From the NCBI GenBank assembly GCA_017524615.1, contig JAFXVJ010000042.1, positions 62,001-126,000 of the forward strand: a stretch of DNA of 64,000 nucleotides, in the 5' to 3' direction. Shown piece after piece: positions 9,122 through 17,999 of this stretch; the stretch's first letter is position 1, and each line of letters starts with the position of its first letter. The notes below the pieces were generated by a model. That model was not told the DNA's origin. It ran no database searches and saw nothing but the letters and a program-made list of their open reading frames with translations. The position numbers were made by a program, and so were the translations under genes. Source of the DNA: Clostridia bacterium (GTDB lineage Bacteria; Bacillota; Clostridia; Christensenellales; Aristaeellaceae).

Positions 9122-10963
9122 ATGATCTGTCCCCAATGCGGCCATTGGAACCGCGATACCTTTCCCCGCTGTTTTCGCTGCGGCGCGGAGCTGACCAGTC
9201 CTCAGGGGCCAGGCGCCCCGAAGGCGTCTGCGCCGGTTCAGGCCATGCCCGATCCCGGCCTTGCCAAGGTTTATATTCAGATCAATGAGGCGGGCCAGGC
9301 CACAGCCCAAATGGATGCCCGGGATCAGCTGGCCAAGGACATGGAAAACCTGCTGGCCCGCAAGCAGCGCGGCGAGGAAGAGCACCAGCGCCTGCAGGAA
9401 AACAGCGTGCGCCAGGGCATCGCTCCCACAGGCCGCTCCGTGCAGACCCTGACGGGCCGCCGTCCCTTTCCCATCCCGCAAAGCATTTCCTATACCACCG
9501 AAGAAAAAAGCGACGTGGAGGGCAGCGTGCGGCCGGACGCCATTCCCGTGGTGTCCCCGCGCATCATCGGAGAGGAATACCCGGATTATGATCCGGTCCA
9601 GGCCGTAACCGGCGCTGCCAGGGGACGCCGCCGTGGAAAAATGAAAATGTACCGCCACACCGGAGCGCGCAGGATGCTGCGGCTGGCGGTGCTGATCCTG
9701 CTGGCGGCCGCGGTGGGGGTGGCCGTATGGAAGGTCGTGCTGCCGTTGATTGCCGGGGGCGGCAAACGCTTTTCCTTGGCGGAAGCCACGGAAATATCCA
9801 TTTCCATCGTGGATGAAATGCCCGCCCACACCTTCTCTATCTATTTGCCCGACCATGAGGGTCAGCTGGTGTGGATCAAAGAAATGAAAAAGCACTATCC
9901 GGTGGTGGGCGGATACGTCACCTTCAGCCGGGTAGATTACAATTGCTATGAAACCTCCGACACGGTAACGGAAGAATCCGTCACAGCCACCATCACCGCT
10001 TCTCTGCAAACCTCCTCCGACGAGCACCAGGCGCTGGGCCAGATCGAGTACGAGGTGGAAATTCCCCTGTCGCCCCTGAACCTGGTCAATCCCCCGGTCA
10101 ATTGGGCCGCCACGTCCCTGGTGCAGTATCCCCTGCAGTTTGAGGTGGCCAAGAACAGCACCGTTTCCATCAACGGCCAGAATTATTCCGATCTGGTGAA
10201 CACCCAGGATGGCCTCATTAACGTGCAGGCCCCCATCTCCCCCATCGGCGACAACGTGTTCGTTATCACCACCCGGGCGCAGCATTACCGGGAAAACACC
10301 CAGACCGTCACCATCTACCGCGAGTTTCAGGAAATCCCCCTGGATCTGGACGTGGATATCGCCACCGACCGCTATTCCCCCGGGTTGGTGGACGACACCT
10401 CCAAGCCCCCGGATCAAAACGGAAAATACCCCCAGATCGAGGATAAGATGACCATCCGCGGCAGCACCATCCCCCAGGCCACCCTCACCGTCAAATCCGA
10501 TTACGAGGATCTGGATCTGACGCAGCTGCGCATCAACGGCAATTTCTCCTTCAAGGCCGTTTTCAACAAAATCGGCACCAATTCCATCATCATTGAGGCT
10601 TCACGCGAGGGATACAAAACCAGCACAGTGCAATTGGATATTTATTATGTGCCCATCGCCGCCATTTACACCCGCAAGGCCTGGGATATGAACACCCAGT
10701 ACACGGATTACCTGAACCATTCCGAAAACCGCATCGCCAACACCCAGATCTACGTGTGCAAGGGCACCATCACCGAAATCATTTCCGAACGACCCCAAAT
10801 CGCCGTGATGAAGCTGAATTCGGATTATGAACGCACCGTGCTCATCCGCAACTATTCCAACGACACCTGGGAGGTGGGCAAGGAATACCGTATCTACGCC
10901 GACGCCTACGGCGTATACAACGGCGCGCCCTGGCTCAACGGCCGCTACACCTACGATCCCTGA
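9122..10963 (+). CDS. Zinc-ribbon, single-pass membrane protein with large outer domain
   Basis: This 613-residue protein begins with a CxxC...CxxC zinc ribbon (ICPQCGHWN...CFRCGAEL, residues 2-22). A charged, low-complexity cytoplasmic stretch of about 160 residues follows, then one membrane segment near residues 188-210 (LRLAVLILLAAAVGVAVWKV). The remaining ~400 residues are an extracellular beta-rich region with Ig-like repeats (TIRGSTIPQATLTVKSDYED). The architecture suggests a cell-surface protein with an inside metal-binding sensor or anchor; I do not recognise a named family. GGAGG precedes the ATG and a strong bidirectional terminator follows. Confidence 0.8.
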   Translation: MICPQCGHWNRDTFPRCFRCGAELTSPQGPGAPKASAPVQAMPDPGLAKVYIQINEAGQATAQMDARDQLAKDMENLLARKQRGEEEHQRLQENSVRQGIAPTGRSVQTLTGRRPFPIPQSISYTTEEKSDVEGSVRPDAIPVVSPRIIGEEYPDYDPVQAVTGAARGRRRGKMKMYRHTGARRMLRLAVLILLAAAVGVAVWKVVLPLIAGGGKRFSLAEATEISISIVDEMPAHTFSIYLPDHEGQLVWIKEMKKHYPVVGGYVTFSRVDYNCYETSDTVTEESVTATITASLQTSSDEHQALGQIEYEVEIPLSPLNLVNPPVNWAATSLVQYPLQFEVAKNSTVSINGQNYSDLVNTQDGLINVQAPISPIGDNVFVITTRAQHYRENTQTVTIYREFQEIPLDLDVDIATDRYSPGLVDDTSKPPDQNGKYPQIEDKMTIRGSTIPQATLTVKSDYEDLDLTQLRINGNFSFKAVFNKIGTNSIIIEASREGYKTSTVQLDIYYVPIAAIYTRKAWDMNTQYTDYLNHSENRIANTQIYVCKGTITEIISERPQIAVMKLNSDYERTVLIRNYSNDTWEVGKEYRIYADAYGVYNGAPWLNGRYTYDP

Positions 10964-10970
10964 TGAAATG

Positions 10971-11018
10971 AAAAAACACCACTGATCGCGCGCTTTTCGC
11001 GCCTCAGCGGTGTTTTTT
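10971..11018. terminator. Bidirectional terminator between the zinc-ribbon gene and rqcH
   Basis: AACACCACTGA / TCAGCGGTGTT encloses GCGCG / CGCGC, with A-run on the left and T-run on the right, so it serves both convergent genes. Confidence 0.9.
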
Positions 11019-11023
11019 GTGGG

Positions 11024-12763
11024 TCACAGCCGCCGCATGGCGGCGATTTCCCCCTCGGTGACCGACACCATCACCGTTTTCTGATGCGTATAGATCACAA
11101 AGCCCGCCGGGGATCCCCCGGGCTTTTTCACGTTACGCCGCAGGGTGTAATCCACGGGCACGGCCGCGCCCTTCCCCCGGGAATACCACGCAGCCAGCCG
11201 CAGTGCCATGGCCAGGGTATCGGCCGACACGTTTTCCCCGCGGATGATCACGTGGGAGCCAGGCATATCCTTGGCGTGGAGCCAGGTGTCGCCCCCGCGC
11301 GCGGAACCGGTAACCCGGTCATTCTGGGCGCTGTTCTTGCCCACGATGATTTCCGTACCGTCCGACGATTGAAACCGCATGGGAGCGCTCTCCGGCGCTT
11401 TGGGGCGTTTCTTGCCGCCGTTCCTTCCGCCGGACGGCCGGACCAGCCCGGCGGTTTCCAGGGCCAGACGCACATCGGATAAGTCCTGCTCCGTTTCGCT
11501 GCCCTCCAGGTCGAACAGCGCCTGTTCCAGCATCGTGATTTCCGCCAGCGTTTTTTCTTTCTGTTCCCGGGCCAGATCCTGGGCCACGCGGGCCTTGCGG
11601 TAGCGCTTGAAATACTTCTGGGCGTTCTGGGCCGGGGTCAGCGCTACATCCAGCGCAATGTCGATCATGCCGCCCTGGGGATCATAGAAGTTTTGCAATT
11701 GCACGTTTTCAGCTCCCCGGGGCACCAGATAGGCCTGGGCCGTCAGCAATTCCCCGGCGATGCGGTATTCCTCTATTTTCGCGCCGGCAGTCAGTTCTTC
11801 TTCCTGAAGAGCCAACTTTTTTTCATCCCGCTCCAAAATGGTTTTCACCAGCTTTTTCAGGCTGGCGCTTTTCTGGTTCATCCGGTCCCGCCGGTCCCGG
11901 CCGGTGTAAAAATCGTCCAGTCCGGCGGACAGGGAAGCGCAAGGCCGCTGCAGGGATGTTTCCAGGCTCAGGTAAGGGAAGGGCAGCACATCCGCCATCA
12001 GTCCGTCAGGGTTCATCTGCACGGTGGGCGCATCCATATCCGGCAGCCGCTTCAAAAAAGCGCATACCGCCCGGGCAATCCCCGGCACATCGGTTTCCCG
12101 GATGTCTGCCCGGTGCAGGCCCGTCACCCGGAACGCGATTTCCCGGGCAGATGCCGGCGATAAGCCGCGAATGGAGGCGGCCAGCGCCTTATCCAGCGGG
12201 CCCTTCAAGTCCTGGAGGCGGGAAAGCAGGCCGTCGTCGGTGATGGCGGCGGGATCGATTTTGTCTTGCTCCGGCGGCAGGATGAAGGGCAGTCCCGGCA
12301 GCGCCTGGCGCACCCGGCTCATATCCCCGGACACATGGCGGATGGCGTCCACGATGCGACCTTCCTTCACCAGGGTCAGATTGCTGTGCCGGCCCATCAA
12401 TTCCAGGTACAGCTCCCGGGGGGCGCTGTCCCCCAATTCATCCTTGTTTTCCACGGTGATTTTCAGGATCCTGTCACCGCCCAGCTGCTCGATGCCGGTA
12501 ATCCGCCCAGCCTGCAGATGCTTGCGCATCAGCATGCAGAACATGGGCGCGTCCAGCGGGTTCTGGTAAACGGTCCGGGTGATGTGCACACGGGCGAATG
12601 AGGGCGCGGCGGAGAGAAGCAGCCGCTGGTTCTTCCCCTGGGCGCGAATCAGCAGCACCAGCATATCCTTTTCCGGCTGGGTCACCTTTTCAATGCGACC
12701 GTCCAGCAGTTCTTTTTTCAGTTCCCGGGCAATAAAGCCCAGCGTCAGGCCGTCCATGGGCAT
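11024..12763 (-). CDS. rqcH: Rqc2-type ribosome quality control protein RqcH (NFACT)
   Basis: This 579-residue NFACT protein was historically annotated as fibronectin-binding. It has the N-terminal NFACT-N domain (MPMDGLTLGFIARELKKELL, then GRIEKVTQP), a central HhH and coiled-coil part (residues ~280-430), and the C-terminal NFACT-R domain with ARGGDTWLHAKDMPGSHVII. In Firmicutes RqcH binds peptidyl-tRNA-50S complexes and adds alanine tails that mark stalled peptides for degradation. ATG 12763 is preferred over TTG 12772 because of GAAGGAG 10 nt upstream. It is third in a minus-strand operon with the FNT channel and the kinase-like gene. Confidence 0.94.
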   Translation of the reverse strand: MPMDGLTLGFIARELKKELLDGRIEKVTQPEKDMLVLLIRAQGKNQRLLLSAAPSFARVHITRTVYQNPLDAPMFCMLMRKHLQAGRITGIEQLGGDRILKITVENKDELGDSAPRELYLELMGRHSNLTLVKEGRIVDAIRHVSGDMSRVRQALPGLPFILPPEQDKIDPAAITDDGLLSRLQDLKGPLDKALAASIRGLSPASAREIAFRVTGLHRADIRETDVPGIARAVCAFLKRLPDMDAPTVQMNPDGLMADVLPFPYLSLETSLQRPCASLSAGLDDFYTGRDRRDRMNQKSASLKKLVKTILERDEKKLALQEEELTAGAKIEEYRIAGELLTAQAYLVPRGAENVQLQNFYDPQGGMIDIALDVALTPAQNAQKYFKRYRKARVAQDLAREQKEKTLAEITMLEQALFDLEGSETEQDLSDVRLALETAGLVRPSGGRNGGKKRPKAPESAPMRFQSSDGTEIIVGKNSAQNDRVTGSARGGDTWLHAKDMPGSHVIIRGENVSADTLAMALRLAAWYSRGKGAAVPVDYTLRRNVKKPGGSPAGFVIYTHQKTVMVSVTEGEIAAMRRL

Positions 12764-12793
12764 GGAAAGCAATCTCCTTCAATCCTTTTTTCG

Positions 12794-13618
12794 TTAAGCG
12801 CGCTTTTCTCTGTGGATCGCGGTATAGACCATGGCCAGGCCCGCGCCGCCGATGATGTTGCCTAGGGTGACGGGCAGCAGATTGTTCAGCAGATAATGTC
12901 TAAGACTTGTCATGGCCCAGAAATGATCGTATCCCTTCACCGCGTCGCTGATCTCCCGGGCCAGCAGGCCGCCTTCCACCGCCCAGCGCATGTTCAGCCC
13001 CAGGGGCACATAATACATGTTGGCCACAGAGTGCTCCAGCCCGCACAGCACGAACAGCATGATCGGGAAAAAGCAGCAAACAGCCTTGCCAACGGCGTCC
13101 TTGGCCCCGGACGCCATCCACACCGCCCCGCACACCAGCACATTGCATCCGATGCCCCGGAACAGCGCGTTCCCAAAGGTCAGGCTGCATTTATCCGCCG
13201 CGATCCCCGCAGCGGCCAGGGCCAAATCCCCATTTTTCATGAAGCCGGACAGCAGCACGATGCACGCCATCAGGTATGCCCCCGCCATGTTGCCCAGGTA
13301 TACCAGGCCCCAATTGCGCAGCATGCCGCTTACCTTGATTGTTTTCTTTACCGCCGGGCCGGCCATCAGGCAATTGCCGGTGAACAATTCCGCCCCGGCC
13401 ATCACCACCAGGATCAATCCGGTGGGGAACACGCAAGCCCCCACGAATTTGCCCATGCCCCCCGCGATATTGGCCTTCGCCACCGTGAAGCCCAACGCCC
13501 CAAAGGCGATGAACATCCCCGCCAGCACCGCCAGAAGCAGGCACCTGCCTGTTTTCAGCGCCGCCTTGCCCTGGGCGATGCCCTCCCATTTCCGATCGAT
13601 TTCAAGAGACGGCAGCAT
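12794..13618 (-). CDS. Formate/nitrite transporter (FNT) family channel
   Basis: This 274-residue integral membrane protein has six hydrophobic helices and the FNT hallmarks: AGMFIAFGALGFTVA in the first helices, GAELFTGN in the second broken-helix region, and the NxxGA element LGNMAGAYL. FNT proteins form pentameric pores for formate, nitrite or hydrosulfide. The substrate is not decidable here; no pfl or nir gene is adjacent. GGAGG lies 7 nt before the ATG. It sits 18 nt after the kinase-like gene and 30 nt before rqcH. Confidence 0.93.
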   Translation of the reverse strand: MLPSLEIDRKWEGIAQGKAALKTGRCLLLAVLAGMFIAFGALGFTVAKANIAGGMGKFVGACVFPTGLILVVMAGAELFTGNCLMAGPAVKKTIKVSGMLRNWGLVYLGNMAGAYLMACIVLLSGFMKNGDLALAAAGIAADKCSLTFGNALFRGIGCNVLVCGAVWMASGAKDAVGKAVCCFFPIMLFVLCGLEHSVANMYYVPLGLNMRWAVEGGLLAREISDAVKGYDHFWAMTSLRHYLLNNLLPVTLGNIIGGAGLAMVYTAIHREKRA

Positions 13619-13636
13619 GTGTTTTCCTCCTTTTCT

Positions 13637-14506
13637 TCAGTCCAATCCCCGGCAGTGGCCCACGGCCTCCCGCCAGGCGTCCAGATACGCCCGCATGGAC
13701 GGAAACCGGTCCGCTTTCGCTTCCCGTGTGGCCCGGCGGGCCACCGCATACAGGGGCAGGGGGCCGATCCAGCTTTTCTCCGTACGATCCTCGTTATCAC
13801 CGAAAAATTCAAAGGCCAGCGCGCCCATGTTGTATACCGTGGTGCATTCGTCCAGGGCCGCTCCCCGCTGATACTCCTCCGGCGCCATGAACCGGCCGGA
13901 GCCCCACATGCGGCCCCGGTCATTGACGGCGGGCTTGCGGCGATACAGGTCGATATCGCACACGATGGCTTCGTCCCGCACAAAATCAATCAGCACGTTC
14001 CCGTCCCAAAAATCCACCGCGACGATCCCTTCCGCCGCCAGATAGGCATGCAGATCAAACACCATATCCAGCATTTTGAGCGAACGGGCGGGCGGCAGCC
14101 GGCGCACCAGCGCGCGGACGGATTCATCCCCCGGCGCAGGCCGCAGGGCCGGAGCGTCCCGCCAGGCAAACACGGCGGCGTAGCCCTCCCCTGCCGGGCC
14201 GTGGGCCAGCAGCCGCGTCAGGGCCGGATGGTCGTTTTCCTCGTAAAGCGGCATAGCCGCGCGCAAAGCAGCCACCGTGTCCGACGGCCTGCCGCGATAA
14301 TTCACGGTGTCCGCCCCGGCGTATTTCACAAAGAGCTTTCCGAATTTCCCCTCCACACCGAAGCACAGATTGCCGGAGGACTGCTGATCCCATACGGAAA
14401 ACACCCGGCCATAGGCGCTGAGCCAGCGCAAGTCAGGCTCCCGCCGGGCATGGTAAGCCATGCCGTCCACGTCATACGTGCAAATGGATTCTCCCGGCTC
14501 CGGCAT
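13637..14506 (-). CDS. Protein kinase-like (Ser/Thr kinase fold) protein
   Basis: This ~289-residue protein keeps a kinase-like core: a catalytic-loop equivalent VAVDFWDGNVLIDF with Asp and Asn, a metal-binding Asp in CDIDLYRRKP in place of DFG, and an APE-like SGRFMAPEEYQRG, followed by helical C-lobe segments. A glycine-rich loop is not obvious. I place the start at ATG 14506 (MPEPGE) because GAGGAGG is 9 nt upstream, and because the upstream in-frame ATG at 14542 overlaps a TATAAT -10 box (14541-14546). Related stand-alone kinases occur in Clostridia with unknown substrates. It is first in the operon with the FNT channel and rqcH. Confidence 0.7.
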   Translation of the reverse strand: MPEPGESICTYDVDGMAYHARREPDLRWLSAYGRVFSVWDQQSSGNLCFGVEGKFGKLFVKYAGADTVNYRGRPSDTVAALRAAMPLYEENDHPALTRLLAHGPAGEGYAAVFAWRDAPALRPAPGDESVRALVRRLPPARSLKMLDMVFDLHAYLAAEGIVAVDFWDGNVLIDFVRDEAIVCDIDLYRRKPAVNDRGRMWGSGRFMAPEEYQRGAALDECTTVYNMGALAFEFFGDNEDRTEKSWIGPLPLYAVARRATREAKADRFPSMRAYLDAWREAVGHCRGLD

Positions 14507-14617
14507 GCTTTCCATCCTCCTCTCCGCGCTTTTCTCCTCCATTATACATCATTTTTCCCCATCCGCATAGTATGCCGTCCTTCTTTTCCCCATGGAAACC
14601 CGGACAACGGAATGCTT

Positions 14618-14646
14618 TTGCATTTTTCAGGGAAATATGCTATACT
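14618..14646 (+). promoter_or_regulatory. Promoter for the tautomerase gene
   Basis: TTGCAT (14618-14623), 17-bp spacer, TATACT (14641-14646), 38 nt before the ATG. Confidence 0.75.
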
Positions 14647-14683
14647 GTGCATGCATTATTTCGGTTCGGGGAGGGATCGGTTT

Positions 14684-15025
14684 ATGCCGTTCATTCACAC
14701 AAAAACCAATCGTCCCATCAGCAAAGAAGCCGAACAGAGCCTGGCCAGGGATCTGGGCCGGGCGGTCACGCTGCTGGGCAAAAGCGAAAACTGGCTGATG
14801 CTTCAGTTTGAAGACAACTGCCGCATGTATTTCCGGGGGCGCGATGACCGGCCCCTGGCCTTTGTCCGGGTGATGCTGTACGGAAAAGCCGGCGATGACG
14901 CCTACGGCAAAATGACCGCGGAAATCACTCGGCTTGTTTCCCAAGCCCTGGACATTGACCCGGATGGCATTTACGTGGCCTACGGTGAAACGGAACACTG
15001 GGGCTGGCAGGGAAGCAACTTTTGA
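14684..15025 (+). CDS. MIF/phenylpyruvate tautomerase-related protein
   Basis: This 113-residue protein of the tautomerase/MIF superfamily begins Met-Pro, and Pro would become the N-terminal catalytic base after Met removal. The beta-alpha-beta pattern, the segment FVRVMLYGKAG and the C-terminal DPDGIYVAYGETEHWGWQGSNF match MIF-like proteins. It is monocistronic, with its own promoter and terminator. The physiological substrate is unknown. Confidence 0.88.
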   Translation: MPFIHTKTNRPISKEAEQSLARDLGRAVTLLGKSENWLMLQFEDNCRMYFRGRDDRPLAFVRVMLYGKAGDDAYGKMTAEITRLVSQALDIDPDGIYVAYGETEHWGWQGSNF

Positions 15026-15032
15026 TTTCGCC

Positions 15033-15060
15033 CGGACGGCCCATCGGCCGTCCGCTTTTT
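15033..15060 (+). terminator. Terminator of the tautomerase gene
   Basis: Stem CGGACGGCC / GGCCGTCCG with a short loop, followed by CTTTTT. Confidence 0.88.
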
Positions 15061-15076
15061 AACAATGGAGGCAGCG

Positions 15077-15793
15077 ATGGATCACATACTCATTACCGGC
15101 GGCTCCCGGGGCATCGGGGAAGCCACGGTGCGCCTGTTTGCCGCCAGGGGCTGGCGGGTGGCCTTTACCTATCTGAACAGCCGGGAGCGCGCGGAAAAAA
15201 TCTCCCGGGAAACCGGCGCCCTGGCCCTCCCGTGCGACGCCCGGAGCGAGGAGGACACCCTGCGAATGGCGGCGGAGCTTCGCCGGTGTTTCCCCCGGCT
15301 GGACGCCCTGATCTGCAACGCGGGGACATCCTACACCGGGCTTTTGCAGGATATGACGGTGAACGAATGGGATGATTTGTTTGCCCTCCACGTCCGGGGT
15401 GCGTTTCTGGCGACCCGGGCCTTCCTGCCCGGCATGATCTCCCGGCAGTCGGGCAGCATCCTGTATATATCCTCCATGTGGGGCCAGGTGGGCGCGTCCT
15501 GCGAGGCGGCTTACTCCGCCTGCAAGGCCGCGCTGATCGGCCTGAGCAAGGCGATGGCCAAGGAGGCCGGGCCTTCGGGCGTACGGTTCAACTGCATCTG
15601 CCCGGGCGTGATCCAAACGGACATGCTGAGCGGGTATTCCGCTGGGGATCTGGACGCATTGCGCCAGGATACGCCCCTGGGCCGGCTGGGCAGCCCGGAG
15701 GATGTGGCCCGGGCCGCCTGGTTCCTGTGCAGCCGGGAAGCGGATTTTATCACGGGCCAGTCGTTGGGCGTCAACGGCGGATTGATCATTTAA
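15077..15793 (+). CDS. SDR family oxidoreductase, FabG-like
   Basis: This 238-residue classical short-chain dehydrogenase has the cofactor motif TGGSRGIG (TGxxxGxG), NAG in LICNAGTSYTG, a catalytic Ser in LYISSMWG, YSACK (Tyr-xxx-Lys), and the C-terminal LCSREADFITGQSLGVNGGL. The motif after the second strand suggests NADP(H). It could be a FabG paralogue or a sugar/steroid dehydrogenase; no fab genes are adjacent. ATG 15077 is chosen for its GGAGG at 5 nt spacing. Confidence 0.9.
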   Translation: MDHILITGGSRGIGEATVRLFAARGWRVAFTYLNSRERAEKISRETGALALPCDARSEEDTLRMAAELRRCFPRLDALICNAGTSYTGLLQDMTVNEWDDLFALHVRGAFLATRAFLPGMISRQSGSILYISSMWGQVGASCEAAYSACKAALIGLSKAMAKEAGPSGVRFNCICPGVIQTDMLSGYSAGDLDALRQDTPLGRLGSPEDVARAAWFLCSREADFITGQSLGVNGGLII

Positions 15794-16015
15794 GCGATGA
15801 AGCGGCTTTTTCAGGGAACCGGAAAGGGCTTTCGGCGCGCGGCGGTCACGCGGCGCTCCCCGGGCCGGCCCTTCGGATGGAAAATGAAGGGGCCACGGCC
15901 CTTTCAGACGATCCCGGGGGCTTTTTACAGGCCGACCGTTTTTTCATCTCGCTGCAGATTGCATCCACATTTTTTTAGGTTTTTGACGAAAAAAGACAAT
16001 ATTCTTCTTTTTCTC

Positions 16016-16044
16016 TTCCCAGAGAATAAAAAATCATGTATAAT
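16016..16044 (+). promoter_or_regulatory. Candidate promoter for prs
   Basis: A perfect TATAAT (16039-16044) has only a weak -35 (TTCCCA, 16016-16021) at 17 bp. The -10 lies about 85 nt upstream of the prs ATG, in an AT-rich stretch. The 335-bp gap 15794-16128 holds this and no gene that I can support. Confidence 0.55.
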
Positions 16045-16128
16045 AGAGGCGCTCAGGGGGCACTGCGCTCACCGCGTTCATCACGCGGCAGCGCACAAGC
16101 GCATAATGATACAAAGGGGGGTCAGGGC

Positions 16129-17340
16129 ATGAACAGCTTCCTGGTCGAATGGGGAAAAGACTTGAAAAGCATTCCCGTGGGGCCGCTCGCCATCATTGCC
16201 ATGTCCGGCTGTGAAGACATGGGAAGGAAGGTCAACGCATGGCTGCAAAAGTGGAATTCCTTCCAGGAAACGCAGGACGAAGAGTTCTTCACCAATCCCG
16301 GCCCGAACCGCGATTCCTTCCTGATCAAAACCTACTGCCCGCGCTTTGGCACCGGCGAAAGCAAAGGCGTCATCAAGGAAAGCGTGCGCGGCTATGATAT
16401 CTACATCATCGTGGATGTATGCGCTTATAACAAAACCTACACCATGTACGGCATGGAAGTGCCCATGTCCCCGGATGATCATTTCCAGGATCTCAAGCGC
16501 GTCATTGCCGCCATCGGCGGAAAGGCCAAGCGCATCAACGTGATCATGCCCATGCTGTATGAAAGCCGTCAGCACAAGCGCTCCGCCCGCGAAAGCCTTG
16601 ACTGCGCCCTGGCCCTGCAGGAATTGCAGCAGTACGGCGTGGCCAATATCATCACCTTCGATGCCCATGATCCCCGTGTTGCCAATGCCGTGCCCCTGAT
16701 CGGCTTTGAAAACGTCATGCCCCCCTACCAAATGATGAAAGCCCTGTGCCGCACGGAAAAGAACCTGGCCATCGACAAGGAAAACATGATGGTGGTCTCT
16801 CCCGATGAAGGCGCCATGCAGCGGAACATTTTCTATTCCGCCGTACTGGGCCTGGATCTGGGCATGTTCTATAAGCGGCGGGACTACACCACCGTCATCA
16901 ACGGCCGCAATCCCATCGTGGCCCATGAATACCTGGGCGCCTCCGTGGAGGGCAAGGACGTGATCGTGGTGGATGATATGATCGCCTCCGGGGATTCCAT
17001 GATCGACCTGTGCAAAGAGCTGAAAAAGCGCAAGGCCAACCGCATTTTCGCCATGGCCACCTTCGCCTTTTTCACCAGCGGCACCGAGGAATTCGACAAG
17101 GCCTATCAGGACGGGTATCTGACCCGCGTGATCGCGACCAACCTGACCTACCGCCGGCCCGAGGTGCAGTCCGCTCCCTGGTTCGCCGAGGCGGACCTGA
17201 GCAAATACATCGCCTATATTGTCGCCACACTGAACCATGACCGGTCCCTCTCCAGCCTGCTCAACCCCTACGACAAAATCAAGCGGCTGCTGGCCCGGTA
17301 CCGAGCCGATCAGGCGGCGGAAGGCATCCGCCTGGTATAA
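16129..17340 (+). CDS. prs: Ribose-phosphate pyrophosphokinase (PRPP synthase)
   Basis: This 403-residue protein has two phosphoribosyltransferase-type domains. It matches the longer clostridial Prs variant: MPMLYESRQHKRSARESLDC, ANIITFDAHDPRV, the flexible-loop region MMVVSPDEGAMQRN, and the PRPP-binding signature VIVVDDMIASGDSM near residue 280. It makes PRPP from ribose-5-phosphate and ATP for nucleotide, His and Trp synthesis. ATG 16129 is preferred to upstream in-frame codons because the conserved sequence begins there. The small coiled-coil gene follows after 3 nt. Confidence 0.9.
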   Translation: MNSFLVEWGKDLKSIPVGPLAIIAMSGCEDMGRKVNAWLQKWNSFQETQDEEFFTNPGPNRDSFLIKTYCPRFGTGESKGVIKESVRGYDIYIIVDVCAYNKTYTMYGMEVPMSPDDHFQDLKRVIAAIGGKAKRINVIMPMLYESRQHKRSARESLDCALALQELQQYGVANIITFDAHDPRVANAVPLIGFENVMPPYQMMKALCRTEKNLAIDKENMMVVSPDEGAMQRNIFYSAVLGLDLGMFYKRRDYTTVINGRNPIVAHEYLGASVEGKDVIVVDDMIASGDSMIDLCKELKKRKANRIFAMATFAFFTSGTEEFDKAYQDGYLTRVIATNLTYRRPEVQSAPWFAEADLSKYIAYIVATLNHDRSLSSLLNPYDKIKRLLARYRADQAAEGIRLV

Positions 17341-17343
17341 ATC

Positions 17344-17805
17344 ATGAACAAGCAGGAAGAAACGGATCTGATCCTGGAGCAGGCCCAAAACAAGGGCCTG
17401 AAGCAAAGCGCAAAGAATTTCATGAACGGTGTATTGGCCCCCCTGAAAGGGCGGGATGTGGGTCAGCTGGTGGAGGAATACACCTCCCAAATGACGCTGG
17501 TGGCCGAAGGGCTGAGCGAAGATCAGGAAAAGCTGACCCGGGAAAACGAAAAGCTGGCCGCGCAGCAAACCCAATTGGAGCAGCAGATGCTGGACGGGCT
17601 GCATGACGCCGACGTTACCGCCGATGAACTGCGCAAACAGCTTAACGCCCTGGAAAAGCGGCTGGATAAAGCCGAAAAGCTGATTCAGGACAAGAAGGTA
17701 AAAAAGGTGGAGGGTTTCACCGGGCTGCTTCGCCAGGCCACCTGGCTGGCTGCCGTCATCGTGGGCGGCTGGATCATCGTCACCATCATTAACTTTTTCA
17801 AATGA
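17344..17805 (+). CDS. Coiled-coil protein with C-terminal membrane anchor
   Basis: This 153-residue protein has heptad-rich helices (residues ~55-118, for example LTRENEKLAAQQTQLEQQML) and one C-terminal membrane helix (WLAAVIVGGWIIVTIINFFK). It lacks a signal peptide, so it would be tail-anchored with a cytoplasmic coiled coil. It starts 3 nt after prs and is followed by a terminator, so it belongs to the prs transcript. No family is recognised. Confidence 0.75.
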   Translation: MNKQEETDLILEQAQNKGLKQSAKNFMNGVLAPLKGRDVGQLVEEYTSQMTLVAEGLSEDQEKLTRENEKLAAQQTQLEQQMLDGLHDADVTADELRKQLNALEKRLDKAEKLIQDKKVKKVEGFTGLLRQATWLAAVIVGGWIIVTIINFFK

Positions 17806-17811
17806 TCGAAT

Positions 17812-17848
17812 AACATGGCCGATGCGGAGCAAAAGCCATGTTTTTTTC
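17812..17848 (+). terminator. Terminator of prs operon
   Basis: Stem ACATGGC / GCCATGT with a 15-nt loop, followed by seven T. Confidence 0.8.
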
Positions 17849-17999
17849 GTGAAATCAAGCATTTTCCGCCCTTCGCAACCGGCAGTTGCCATATTTCCAG
17901 CCGCAATTGGTGGCGCGCAACCGAAAAAAAGCCTATGATTCGTACCGGCGGAGGGGAAAAGAACCTGCGCACATCACAAAGATACGGAGGAAAACACCC

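Noticed and set aside
12896-15025. Very long plus-strand open frame opposite the FNT and kinase-like genes
   Set aside because: It is antisense to well-supported genes in GC-rich DNA. Only its last 113 codons (14684-15025) are a real gene.
16081-17892. Long minus-strand open frame opposite prs
   Set aside because: The prs frame has clear motifs, promoter and SD; the antisense product is low-complexity His/Gly/Gln-rich, typical of GC-rich shadow frames.
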